This document shows, piece by piece, positions 24,163 through 32,242 of a DNA stretch of 32,310 bases. A program made the position numbers and the translations under genes. The notes beneath the pieces were generated by a model, which saw only the letters and a program-made list of their open reading frames with translations, was not told the DNA's origin and ran no database searches. The stretch's first letter is position 1. Every line of letters begins with the position of its first letter. Source of the DNA: Spirochaetia bacterium (GTDB lineage Bacteria > Spirochaetota > Spirochaetia > Treponematales > Breznakiellaceae); assembly GCA_026002045.1 (NCBI GenBank), contig BOAV01000022.1, forward strand, positions 1 to 32,310. Direction: 5' to 3'.

Positions 24163-24208
24163 TTTACATTGAGAGGGACTGCTTATTGGCAGTCCCTCTC
24201 AATGTAAA
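24163..24208. repeat. 20-bp perfect hairpin between two genes
   Basis: Bases 24163-24182 pair perfectly with 24189-24208 around the loop TTATTG. On the minus strand it starts 3 bases after the upstream stop codon and ends where the AGGGG ribosome site of the next gene begins. There is no T-tract after it on the minus strand. It could protect the upstream mRNA 3' end, pause transcription, or limit access to the ribosome site. Confidence 0.8.
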
Positions 24209-24211
24209 AAA

Positions 24212-24865
24212 CTAGTTGTTCTCCAGCCCGACGCCGGTAATGTCAGAAATAAGGGCAGCGTAAATAGCCCTTTCGGCGGCAGACATGGCGGTATTGTTAT
24301 CCACAATGTTCTGTATGTTCGCCGCGATCTGACGGTTCAGTTCTTTTCTGTCGATGATCCACAGGGCAAAAGCTTGTGTCTCAACCACTTTGGATTCCAA
24401 GTTCCGGCGTGTTATCCACCAGTCGGCATCCTTTGACAGCCCGCTGAAGGATGCATCACTCAATGCCTTTGTTACATTGTCAACGGAGGATTCCATTTCG
24501 CTTCCTTTTTCACCCTGCTGGCTGCTTTCCATTTGTGATACCACGGAGGTTGAAACCTTCTGCGAAACTGCCCTCGGCCCTTCCGCTCCGGATACCCACG
24601 CAACGGCATAATCTTTGTCCGCATCAGCAGTTTCAATTACAAAAACATAGCTGTCCTTGTACAACTTTTGGACAGCGGTATTGCCGCCGCCGATATAATC
24701 CGAAAGCCACCGCGGTGTCTCAATGCCAAACCCGGCGCCCTTGTCGTCAAGCTTTTCATACTTTTCCTTTGCTTGGGTGTTAACCATTGGTGTCCCACCG
24801 CACCCCACAAAACCTATTGCCGCTATCCCTGCCAGCAATACAAACAAACCCTTGACAGATCTCAT
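24212..24865 (-). CDS. LPP20-like lipoprotein, 217 aa
   Basis: I chose ATG 24865 (MRSVKGLF) since AGGAGG lies 6 bases upstream. The lipobox FVGC places the lipid on Cys22. The mature part starts with a linker and TPRWLSDYIGGG, then YVFVIETADADKDYAVAWVS. An alanine/serine/valine helix follows (SQKVSTSVVSQMESSQQGEK). This P-x-W-start, strand, helix order resembles LPP20-family lipoproteins, such as the one at 28885-29937, but the match is loose. A 20-bp hairpin follows the stop. Confidence 0.65.
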   Translation of the reverse strand: MRSVKGLFVLLAGIAAIGFVGCGGTPMVNTQAKEKYEKLDDKGAGFGIETPRWLSDYIGGGNTAVQKLYKDSYVFVIETADADKDYAVAWVSGAEGPRAVSQKVSTSVVSQMESSQQGEKGSEMESSVDNVTKALSDASFSGLSKDADWWITRRNLESKVVETQAFALWIIDRKELNRQIAANIQNIVDNNTAMSAAERAIYAALISDITGVGLENN

Positions 24866-24949
24866 ATCCATCCTCCTGTAAAAATATTTAAAAAATTGTA
24901 GCAACATATTTATTGCAACAAATTTCTTACTACAACTAAAGGCGCTGCC

Positions 24950-25465
24950 TTAAAAACGGACGGTACCCCCAAAATTCACATAGGTCAATTTATCAAACCC
25001 GGCCTCTAAATAAACGCCAAAATGTGATTGATACTTAAAATAATACCGCGCCCCGGCCATTATTCCAATCCAAAAACTGTTTCCTCCGTAGTCTCCCCAG
25101 GGTGTGGAAATAATGTCACCCAGGTTTAATGCCACATAGGTATCAAGATGGGGTACACCAAAATTAAGATGATAGGCGGTGCGGAAAGCGATCCCAAAAT
25201 TGTTATTTGTAAACCCTAAATTATCGGCGGAATACGCGAATTTCAAGCCAAAAGTAAAGGGAAGGGAAAAAACCGGTAATGCGTATTCAAAATTCAGACT
25301 AATGGGAGGGCATAGCATAGAGCCATATACGGGAGTCCCAAACCCTACTCCTACATCAAACATCATGGTGCCATTTTGAATCACTTCCGGGTATGAACGA
25401 AGGTTGATCGCAAAAACAGCAGTTGCCATGGGTAAAAAAACGCAGGCTAAAAACACTCTTCTCAT
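24950..25465 (-). CDS. Small outer-membrane beta-barrel protein
   Basis: A 171-residue protein with a signal peptide (MRRVFLACVFLPMATAVFA). The mature chain shows alternating hydrophobic/polar strands with aromatic girdles, such as MMFDVGVGFGTP, ISLNFEYALP, FTFGLKFAYSA and GIMAGARYYFKYQ. It ends VNFGGTVRF, a C-terminal phenylalanine as in BAM-assembled barrels. The size fits an 8-stranded barrel. No closer family is recognised. It starts 14 bases after the barrel-bearing 685-residue gene. The 84-base gap after its stop (24866-24949) is A+T-rich with no clear gene. Confidence 0.75.
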   Translation of the reverse strand: MRRVFLACVFLPMATAVFAINLRSYPEVIQNGTMMFDVGVGFGTPVYGSMLCPPISLNFEYALPVFSLPFTFGLKFAYSADNLGFTNNNFGIAFRTAYHLNFGVPHLDTYVALNLGDIISTPWGDYGGNSFWIGIMAGARYYFKYQSHFGVYLEAGFDKLTYVNFGGTVRF

Positions 25466-25479
25466 AATCCACCCTTTCC

Positions 25480-27537
25480 TTAGAGCCAGAAACCCACACC
25501 GGCAATAAAACTATGACCGACCATAAATCCATCCATGTTGTAAGCCCCAGGACGGGTAAAATACGGCCCTGCCATTTCTCCCATGCCGGCAGCGCCGACC
25601 TCAAACACGTATCCCAGTCGTATACTCGGCCCCCATTTTATCGGAAGTATGTCAAACCGCAACTGCAGATTCGGAATGAAAATAAAGTTATTGCTATAGA
25701 TATAATCAGTTGCGCCGACTGCAAATGTCCCGATAACATGATCAAAAACCTTTGATGCACCTATACTGAATCCAAAGGCGGAATTCATATCACCCTCAGC
25801 TTCTTCATTGTAACTGTCTAAAAGAAAACGATAATGTCCTTCTATCGAAAAAATCTTGTACCCCAGCTCTGCGCCGGCCAAAAATGTCGAAGGGTACGCA
25901 TACGCGCCATTGACGCCAAAACGGAATTTCTTTAAAGAGAATTTCTCGGCAATATCTGTAAACGCTTCTGCCCGTCTGGCTCTTTCTTCTTTTTTTCCTG
26001 CGGCGACTCTTTCTTTTTCGCTCATGGCGGCCTCACGTGTAAGCCGTGCTTCTATTTCTTCCGGCAGTTCAGGAATTGTCCTTAGCGATTTTGAGAGCGT
26101 GGAATTTCTTTTTCCGGGTATCCTGGAGACGCCGATGGTTTGTATATAGTCCTCCTGATTTGAAATGTTTACATCCTTGCCATTAATGCTCACAATTTGT
26201 ATGCTTAATAATTGTTCGCCCCCAAGGGCATCCAATTTTCTCAAATCAATACCTTTGAAATATATCGTACGCTGTTCTGTTGAATCAAAAACGATCTTGT
26301 CAAAAGAACCCCTGGCTAATTGAAAATACATATCAAACTCCACCGTATCAACCTGGGTGTCATCACAATAAAACCCTGCGACAATATGATAGGACTGATA
26401 GTTTTTCAAAATATCCGTTGGAATTTGGTTATCCTTTGTGGAGCTTGCAGAAATTACCGGCCATTCTTTAAACCCCCAGGGAGTCCGTTTCCTTGTGTTG
26501 TTCAAACCTTTTATAAGACTGTCCATGACTTTTTGCATAGCATTGAGTCCTGTCTGGCGGAGACTTACTTTAAAGGAAAAATCAGCAGTACCGGAGCTAT
26601 AATCGGTCAATGCCGCCTGATGGGCAACGGGATCAAAATACAGGGTAAAGGGCGGGTGATCAAGAAAAAACTGTTCAAATTCCTCCAGGTTCTTTTTCCA
26701 GGCCTGTTGTTTTTGATAATCCTGTAAAATTGCAGAACCGGCGGTTTTTTCAATGTTGGCAATGGCATCGGCTTCAAGTTCTTTGGCGCGTGATAAGGTA
26801 GCGTCCGATTCATTCGCGCTTGCCGCATAGAATAATGCGGCGATGTTATTTCCTTTAGCCTGTTCCGCCAAGGCCCTTTCCAGGTCCTGCTGTGCCCTTG
26901 CGGCAGACGAAACAGCCGTTAAGTTTGCTACACCGGATTCTGTAAGCTTAACGCCCATTTTAGGAAGTAAATCCGCCAGTGCGTTATTCACTGCAACAAA
27001 ATTAGTAATATCCCACAATGTTACATTTGCAGTATAGGTTGCTCCCGGTACTGGAACCGCTGTTTCAATATCGGTGATGGTCAGGGATAATAAAAATTTT
27101 CCGTTTTCCAATTTTGTTATACTTCCATTAACCGCATATCCTGCCGCAACCGCTACACCAACATCAATCCCTGAATCCTCTGAAGAACCTCTTGAAAGGG
27201 TCTTCTGTATATAGTCCTGTATTTTTTCCATGTTTTGTTCATCGCTCAGCGTCAGACCGGAATATTTACTAAAACCGCTGTTTAACTGCTGTTGTATGAC
27301 GGAAAGATATCTCTCCTCATCAACCGCAAGGGAATTTCCTTCCGGCAAGAAGACGGCAACAACCTTTTTTTCACCGTCAACACTATCGTCCGCAACATAA
27401 TACGGAGGGCCGGGAAGGGTCACGGCTTCCTCCGCTTTGGGCTCTTCCTTCACTCCGTTGGCAAACACCTTTGTCGCGCCGGAAAATAACACTAAAATAC
27501 AAACCGCAGAAAAAAGATTCTGTTTAAATGATGCCAC
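25480..27537 (-). CDS. CsgG-like domain fused to outer-membrane beta-barrel
   Basis: A 685-residue exported protein with signal peptide ending near KVFANG. The start is GTG with AAAGGAGG 5-6 bases upstream. Residues ~58-215 resemble a CsgG/LpoB/FlgO-like domain: KKVVAVFLPEGNSLAVDEER, GYAVNGSITKLENGKFLLSL. Residues ~215-290 are helical with Ala/Glu. Residues ~290-490 match the neighbour at 27569-28867. A charged helical linker follows (EARLTREAAMSEKERVAAGK). Residues ~530-685 look like a beta-barrel (GVNGAYAYPSTFLAGAELGY) ending in GVGFWL. This would tie a periplasmic sensor or assembly domain to the outer membrane. Function unknown. Confidence 0.72.
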   Translation of the reverse strand: MASFKQNLFSAVCILVLFSGATKVFANGVKEEPKAEEAVTLPGPPYYVADDSVDGEKKVVAVFLPEGNSLAVDEERYLSVIQQQLNSGFSKYSGLTLSDEQNMEKIQDYIQKTLSRGSSEDSGIDVGVAVAAGYAVNGSITKLENGKFLLSLTITDIETAVPVPGATYTANVTLWDITNFVAVNNALADLLPKMGVKLTESGVANLTAVSSAARAQQDLERALAEQAKGNNIAALFYAASANESDATLSRAKELEADAIANIEKTAGSAILQDYQKQQAWKKNLEEFEQFFLDHPPFTLYFDPVAHQAALTDYSSGTADFSFKVSLRQTGLNAMQKVMDSLIKGLNNTRKRTPWGFKEWPVISASSTKDNQIPTDILKNYQSYHIVAGFYCDDTQVDTVEFDMYFQLARGSFDKIVFDSTEQRTIYFKGIDLRKLDALGGEQLLSIQIVSINGKDVNISNQEDYIQTIGVSRIPGKRNSTLSKSLRTIPELPEEIEARLTREAAMSEKERVAAGKKEERARRAEAFTDIAEKFSLKKFRFGVNGAYAYPSTFLAGAELGYKIFSIEGHYRFLLDSYNEEAEGDMNSAFGFSIGASKVFDHVIGTFAVGATDYIYSNNFIFIPNLQLRFDILPIKWGPSIRLGYVFEVGAAGMGEMAGPYFTRPGAYNMDGFMVGHSFIAGVGFWL

Positions 27538-27568
27538 TTCATCCTCCTTTAGAATAAAACGCAGCCAG

Positions 27569-28867
27569 CTACCTTGTCAGTAAAATGAACGGGTTCCTGC
27601 CGATCTTTTTAGGCAAAATGGCGTTGGGGTTTTTTACCGTCTCAAACCCCGCCGGAACCTGCAAAGGGTTAACCTCAATAAAACCATCTGCCATCGCCGT
27701 TTCTGTATCCATGCCGTCTACCTGTACGATTTTGACGAATTCATCTCCAAGATTGTCAATATCCGTCGGAACAAACGTAATGTTTACATTTTGTGTTGTG
27801 AATGCAGAAATTCTATTACGGAATACAAACAGCCGCACCGTGACGGGCGTCGTTTTTTTGTCAAGTATTTTTCCATCACTGTTTTGAAATTCAATGTTCA
27901 GCATAAGTTTTCTGTCCTTGGTAAAAAGCGGCGTGTTATACGGCCAAGTAGCCAGGTGCCACGCTTCCTGCTTCTTTGTTGCAGCGATTCCATCGGTAAT
28001 GGTCTTTAAGACCTTCTTCATTGATTCAAAGCTTTGAGACTCCCGCACGGTCACCGCTGTTTGCATGACGGCGGTTTTATTATCATAGTCCGTTTCCCCT
28101 TTTTGAACCGGGCGGGGTAAAAAAACAATCTCAAAGGGCAGGTGTTCTGTATAAAAGTCTTCAAAATCCTGGAATATTTTTTTCCAGTGCTGCTGACGGG
28201 TAAGATCATCCCGGATAACATCCCCGGCGGAACCGGATACCACCTGTTCGGACAGGGAACCGATACGGGAAGAAGCTTCAATAAGGGTATTGTCAAAGGA
28301 AACCGCATTATACATAAAGTTGAGTGATTCGATAATGTTGCCTTTTTTTTCGGCGGACTGTCCCTGGGCGAGTGATATGAGCCCCTTTATTTCATTCATT
28401 TCTTCCTTAGAAGGGGTTTCTACCGATTTAGGCGCTGCTTCCGTGAGTTCAACCTTAAGCTGGCGCAGCAGATCAAGGGAGGCCCAGTTTATAGCAATGG
28501 CCGTACGTAACTCCATGGGGGTGACATTTTTTGTATAATCCGCACTAACTGTTCCCTTGCTGGTATCCGTAACGGTACTATGCAGGAGAAATTCATTGGC
28601 GCTTATTTTTGTCAGTGTGGTATTCAGCACAGCCGAAGCGCCGACTTCCTTTAGTTCCACTGCTGAATACTTTTTAAAATCGTGAATAAACATATGTTTA
28701 ATAAGAAGCAACAACCATTCATCAACCTGGCTTATCTCTTTTCCCTCGGGGTCTTGAACCGTTATGCTAATATCTGCGCCGCCGGAACCGGTATAGAAAT
28801 TCGAATCCGGAAAAGCATATAAACTTATGATGGCGGCAAACAGCGCACAGCAAAAAAACTTTTTCAT
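27569..28867 (-). CDS. Exported paralogue of the CsgG-like/barrel protein
   Basis: A 432-residue protein with signal peptide (MKKFFCCALFAAIISLYAFP). It resembles residues ~58-490 of the downstream 685-residue protein. Shared landmarks include a WKK...F..FY/FFL.H.PF motif (HWKKIFQDFEDFYTEHLPFE), a ...SMKKVLKTITDGIAATKKQ segment, and a W..WP motif (WHLATWPYN). It lacks the C-terminal beta-barrel, and its CsgG-like portion looks shortened. The pair is probably a tandem duplication with barrel gain or loss. It lies 18 bases downstream of the LPP20 lipoprotein gene. Function unknown. Confidence 0.7.
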   Translation of the reverse strand: MKKFFCCALFAAIISLYAFPDSNFYTGSGGADISITVQDPEGKEISQVDEWLLLLIKHMFIHDFKKYSAVELKEVGASAVLNTTLTKISANEFLLHSTVTDTSKGTVSADYTKNVTPMELRTAIAINWASLDLLRQLKVELTEAAPKSVETPSKEEMNEIKGLISLAQGQSAEKKGNIIESLNFMYNAVSFDNTLIEASSRIGSLSEQVVSGSAGDVIRDDLTRQQHWKKIFQDFEDFYTEHLPFEIVFLPRPVQKGETDYDNKTAVMQTAVTVRESQSFESMKKVLKTITDGIAATKKQEAWHLATWPYNTPLFTKDRKLMLNIEFQNSDGKILDKKTTPVTVRLFVFRNRISAFTTQNVNITFVPTDIDNLGDEFVKIVQVDGMDTETAMADGFIEVNPLQVPAGFETVKNPNAILPKKIGRNPFILLTR

Positions 28868-28884
28868 GCTAACTCCATTATCCT

Positions 28885-29937
28885 TTATTTTAAAAGGGAA
28901 TCCAAATAGGCATCAAATTTCGCTGCGAAGTCACCGTCAGCAATGGCGGCTTCCACCTTGCGCAAATTTGTCTGCTGTGCTTCAGATGGAGTCAGCGCCC
29001 CGTCACGGCGTTCATCTAAAAAAGTGAACACCCCGGCGCCTTTTTTATCCTCAAGCGACGCTTGCAATTTGTACCGGGAAAATACAAAACGCTCATTCTT
29101 CATATCGACAGGCGCCATTTCAAACTGCGCTCGTAAAACGTATGGGTTTGCACCGGCGGCGGCGTTTGTCCGGAACCCCTTTTGGGTAAAATACTGGGAA
29201 AAAGCCTTTGCGATACGGCCACTGTCATCCCCGGCAACCGTGACGGTGATAACAATATCCCGCGCGGCGTTTTGCGCCAGGGTTTTTAGCGCTTCCGCAT
29301 TACCGTATTCAAGCTTGTTTCCTGTTGATGAAGGGTCGAGGATGGAGAGAATACTTTGAAAGTTATCGGTAACGGCGGCAATATTCGCGGCGGAATTGAG
29401 GTTTTCGTAGGCATCAAAGGTAGCGGGCATCCGCTGGGCATCTTCTTTCAGGGATCGGATAACGGAACTGTTTTCCCGTATCATTGCGGAGTACCGCGCA
29501 ATAGACTCTTTGCGGTTCATGCGGACAATAGCAGCCACATCCCCGCCCGCTGTCCAGAAATCCCGCTGGACCCCCACGAGCCCCGCAACATTGGAGGTAG
29601 TTTTAAGCTCCTGTTCAAAATCCCTGCTTTGGGTAAGGCTTGTTTCTCCCGCTTTACCGCCAAGCATCTGCGCAAACCGCTGGTTGGTTTCTGTTACACT
29701 TTGAATATCCAGGCGAAAGAGCCCGGCAAGCCCGTTCATTGCCGCAGCTTCGGCTGCTCCCCTGTCGGAACGCCTTTCGACAACACACAGCCACTCGGCA
29801 TTGGGGTACGCAGCCTCTTTATCAGTCACCCAGAGCGGCGGCCTGGAGGCGGTCTCCTTTGGAGCCGGTGATGAGGCACAGGAAAAAAGCAAGGCCATCC
29901 CGCCGAAAAATATCATTCCACGCTGTAAACCATTCAT
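28885..29937 (-). CDS. LPP20-family lipoprotein, 350 aa
   Basis: The lipobox LFSC puts the lipid on Cys20 after a short signal peptide. The mature protein begins SRPPLWVTDKEAAYPNAEWL, followed by a helix with AAEAAAMNGLAGLFRLDIQS, the hallmark of LPP20 lipoproteins (P-x-W, then an A-rich helix leading to a sheet). A second part from residue ~215 has a further alpha/beta domain: DIVITVTVAGDDSGRIAKAF, then RYKLQASLEDKKGAGVFTFL. It is the promoter-proximal gene of the eight-gene envelope run and faces the XRE regulator. AGAGGAA precedes the ATG. Confidence 0.8.
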   Translation of the reverse strand: MNGLQRGMIFFGGMALLFSCASSPAPKETASRPPLWVTDKEAAYPNAEWLCVVERRSDRGAAEAAAMNGLAGLFRLDIQSVTETNQRFAQMLGGKAGETSLTQSRDFEQELKTTSNVAGLVGVQRDFWTAGGDVAAIVRMNRKESIARYSAMIRENSSVIRSLKEDAQRMPATFDAYENLNSAANIAAVTDNFQSILSILDPSSTGNKLEYGNAEALKTLAQNAARDIVITVTVAGDDSGRIAKAFSQYFTQKGFRTNAAAGANPYVLRAQFEMAPVDMKNERFVFSRYKLQASLEDKKGAGVFTFLDERRDGALTPSEAQQTNLRKVEAAIADGDFAAKFDAYLDSLLK

Positions 29938-29970
29938 TTAAAATTCCTCTTTTCTTAAAAAGAACCTTAC

Positions 29971-30031
29971 AGGTCTATTTTTTCCATGATAATAAACGTC
30001 AAAGGTCTATTTGTCAATAAAAAATAGACCT
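29971..30031 (-). promoter_or_regulatory. Promoter with three operator half-sites
   Basis: The minus-strand promoter is TTGACA (30017-30012), 17 bases, TATTAT (29994-29989), upstream of the LPP20 gene. A perfect inverted repeat AGGTCTATTT (30003-30012) / AAATAGACCT (30022-30031), with a 9-base spacer, straddles the -35 box. A third copy, AGGTCTATTT at 29971-29980, lies past the -10 near the expected start. Their placement would let a bound protein block RNA polymerase. The XRE protein encoded next door is the natural candidate. Confidence 0.65.
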
Positions 30032-30122
30032 AAAAAGTTTTTTTTATATGAAATTTTCAAAAAATTACACCTTAAAATAGACTTTACGCTTTGTTGTCTA
30101 CCTTCTTTACTCCTTTAAACTG

Positions 30123-30452
30123 ATGAATATGGATGTAAAGACTTCTTTTGGAGAAAATTTGAAGTTTTTTCGCAGGGAAAAACGGCTTTCTCAGGAAGAA
30201 CTGTCTGAAAAAGTAGACATATCGGTTAAACATTTAAGCGCCATAGAACGGGGGTTAAACTTTGTTTCCGCCGATTTGCTTGAGCATCTTGCAATATCCC
30301 TTGAAATCCCCGTTTTCTTTTTCTTTGTAAATGACCGGAACATCATCTACAATGACAGGCTATTGGGCGCGGTAGACGGAATTATTGAAAAGCATCTCAT
30401 AAAAACAATAGAAGACATTAAGGCTGATATACATCAAGAAAACAGGGGATAA
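30123..30452 (+). CDS. XRE-family helix-turn-helix regulator
   Basis: The 109-residue protein has a Cro/C1-type helix-turn-helix at about residues 9-63: FGENLKFFRREKRLSQEELS, EKVDISVKHLSAIERG, and SADLLEHLAISLEIPV. A short C-terminal helical part follows (GAVDGIIEKHLIKTIEDIKA). It probably binds the repeats in the 185-base divergent region. Loose half-sites TAGAC (30078-30082) and GTCTA (30096-30100) also lie before its own start, suggesting autoregulation. No clear ribosome site precedes ATG 30123; TTGTTG, 17 bases, TTTAAA ends just before it, so ATG 30129 or a leaderless start is possible. Confidence 0.88.
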   Translation: MNMDVKTSFGENLKFFRREKRLSQEELSEKVDISVKHLSAIERGLNFVSADLLEHLAISLEIPVFFFFVNDRNIIYNDRLLGAVDGIIEKHLIKTIEDIKADIHQENRG

Positions 30453-30478
30453 ATTTCAGGGGTGTTTGCTCACGGCCC

Positions 30479-32242
30479 CTATTCAAGCTCAAAAGAAAAG
30501 ACATGGGCTTCCGCATTGCCCCAGGTAGCAGCCGGTTCGAACCGGACCGCAATAAGTTCCGCACCGATATCCACATGGACCAGGCGCTGATGGTTATCCG
30601 TTATTTCGATTGTCCGGCTGCGGCCGTCCGCAAGGGTAAGGGAAATTTTAAAGTCCCGGGTCATGGTCTTGGGCACATGGGTCGCCCTGGTGTCCAGGTA
30701 ATAGGTGGCGTACATGGGGCGCTTGTGGATGCCGCCCTCAGGCTGGGTTTCCCGGTTAAAATCGCTGTCAAAGATCAGCCGCACACGGGAAGTGAAAACG
30801 GGTTTTTCAAACCGGTACTCCGCATACTGCCCCGGCGCCAGGAAGAGGCCGTTGTCCGCGTCCCCTATGGGGCGGTCATTGCCGTTGCGCAGGACCTCGG
30901 CATTTCCCTTGCTGCCTGAGAGCTTCCCCTGGCTAGTGAGGGCGGATGCCCTGCGGCCAAGCCCCGGCAGCCAGCAGTCATCTTCCATTAAGGTCTGCTG
31001 CAGTTCGGCGATGTATTCCCGGTACACACCCCGGGGAGTGGTCCCATGACGGCCGGCCACTGCGGCGGCGGCGCCCACCGCCTGCCCCAGAAGGGCGCAG
31101 GTCGCCATGACCCTGGCGGCGCTATTGGCCACATGGGAAGCGCTGATATTCCGCCCGGCGCAGAACAGGTTCTGTATGTTCCGGGAATAGAGGCAGCGGT
31201 AGGGTATGCCGAAGGGAGATGGGGCGGGATGCCAAATGGTCGGTTCTTCGGCGGTACGCAGGGCTTCGGGGTGATGGTCGTCCATGGTCCAGCCGCCGTA
31301 GGCCGCGATATCCTCAAATTTACCGCCATTGCAAATATCGTTCTGGGTAAGGATATGATCCCCCACATACCGGCGGCTTTCCCGCTTGCCGGGGAGGAAG
31401 CCTATCCAGTCCAGATCGAAGTTGGCAAATTTTTCCCGATTCTCGCTCCCGTTCTTCACAAAGTCCCAGATTCCGTAGGCAACGGCCAGCAATTCATCCC
31501 GCAGTTCCTCGGTATCGGCAATAGTGTCGCGGATGCCCCCCAGTTCCAGGTACCAAAAATTTTCATCATCATTGGTAAGATCCGGAAGGCGGTGGGGCAG
31601 CTTGTCTTTGGTAAACTTTTCCGCCCACGCCGGGGCGATATAGGTCCGGGGGCCGGCCATTTCCCGGGCCTGGATCAGCAGGGACATGCCCATGGTTTTT
31701 TTGTCCGCATACACCGGGGCGATATCCTCGCCGAATTCGTCACGGGCTTCGTGGCCCACCCGGTACTCCGCACCTGTCAGCGGGGCCAGAACGCTGTCCC
31801 CGGAACAGTCCGCAAAGAGGGGGGCTTCAATTTTATGGTAGGTTTGGGTGGTGGTCTGCCAGCCGGTAACCGACAGCACCTGCCCGTCCTTTACTTCCGC
31901 ATCCAGACAGGAACAGTTGAGGATGAGGGTGATGTTCTTTTCCAGATGAACCTTCTCCCATAAAATGCTGTCCCAGATGCTGTAATTCTTGTAGGGGTTC
32001 CGGTAGTAGTTTTCCAGAAAGAGTTCTTCCACAAGGCCGGATTCCCGGTTGTTCTTTCCATGGGCCCCCAGGACCCACATGCGTATTTCGCTTGAGGCGT
32101 TGCCCCCCAGCATGGGCCGGTCCTGCATGAGCGCCACCTTGACGCCCCGCCGGGCCGCTTCCACCGCGGCGCAGAGTCCTGCGAAACCGCCGCCCACTAT
32201 ACAGAACTGTACCCGGTGGGTAATCGTAGTAAAGGTACTCAC
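30479..32242 (-). CDS. FAD-dependent oxidoreductase (FAD_oxidored type)
   Basis: The 587-residue protein has an N-terminal dinucleotide-binding motif CIVGGGFAGLCAAVEAARRG, then PMLGGNASSEIRMWVLGAHG, typical of the FAD_oxidored (PF12831) family found in polysaccharide-using bacteria. A later FAD-contact region reads LFCAGRNISASHVANSAARV. From about residue 455 a beta-rich domain follows (PGQYAEYRFEKPVFTSRVRL), possibly carbohydrate-binding. The substrate is unknown; sugar or sugar-acid oxidation is an inference. The start is GTG with GGAGG 7 bases upstream. It has no signal peptide. The 68 bases before it hold no recognised promoter. It converges with the XRE gene. Confidence 0.85.
   Translation of the reverse strand: MSTFTTITHRVQFCIVGGGFAGLCAAVEAARRGVKVALMQDRPMLGGNASSEIRMWVLGAHGKNNRESGLVEELFLENYYRNPYKNYSIWDSILWEKVHLEKNITLILNCSCLDAEVKDGQVLSVTGWQTTTQTYHKIEAPLFADCSGDSVLAPLTGAEYRVGHEARDEFGEDIAPVYADKKTMGMSLLIQAREMAGPRTYIAPAWAEKFTKDKLPHRLPDLTNDDENFWYLELGGIRDTIADTEELRDELLAVAYGIWDFVKNGSENREKFANFDLDWIGFLPGKRESRRYVGDHILTQNDICNGGKFEDIAAYGGWTMDDHHPEALRTAEEPTIWHPAPSPFGIPYRCLYSRNIQNLFCAGRNISASHVANSAARVMATCALLGQAVGAAAAVAGRHGTTPRGVYREYIAELQQTLMEDDCWLPGLGRRASALTSQGKLSGSKGNAEVLRNGNDRPIGDADNGLFLAPGQYAEYRFEKPVFTSRVRLIFDSDFNRETQPEGGIHKRPMYATYYLDTRATHVPKTMTRDFKISLTLADGRSRTIEITDNHQRLVHVDIGAELIAVRFEPAATWGNAEAHVFSFELE

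Noticed and set aside
24866..24949. TTGTAG...CTACAA followed by a T-run before the LPP20-like gene
   Set aside because: The 6-bp stem spans about 28 bases, which is too weak to call a terminator, and no clear promoter was found either.
30453..30480. AGGGG...CCCCT between the converging xre and FAD genes as a bidirectional terminator
   Set aside because: The stem is only 5 bp with a long loop and no T-tract on either strand.
31046..31963. Long frame opposite the FAD oxidoreductase (305 codons)
   Set aside because: The FAD protein is full length with clear motifs, and the opposite frame looks like a composition shadow.
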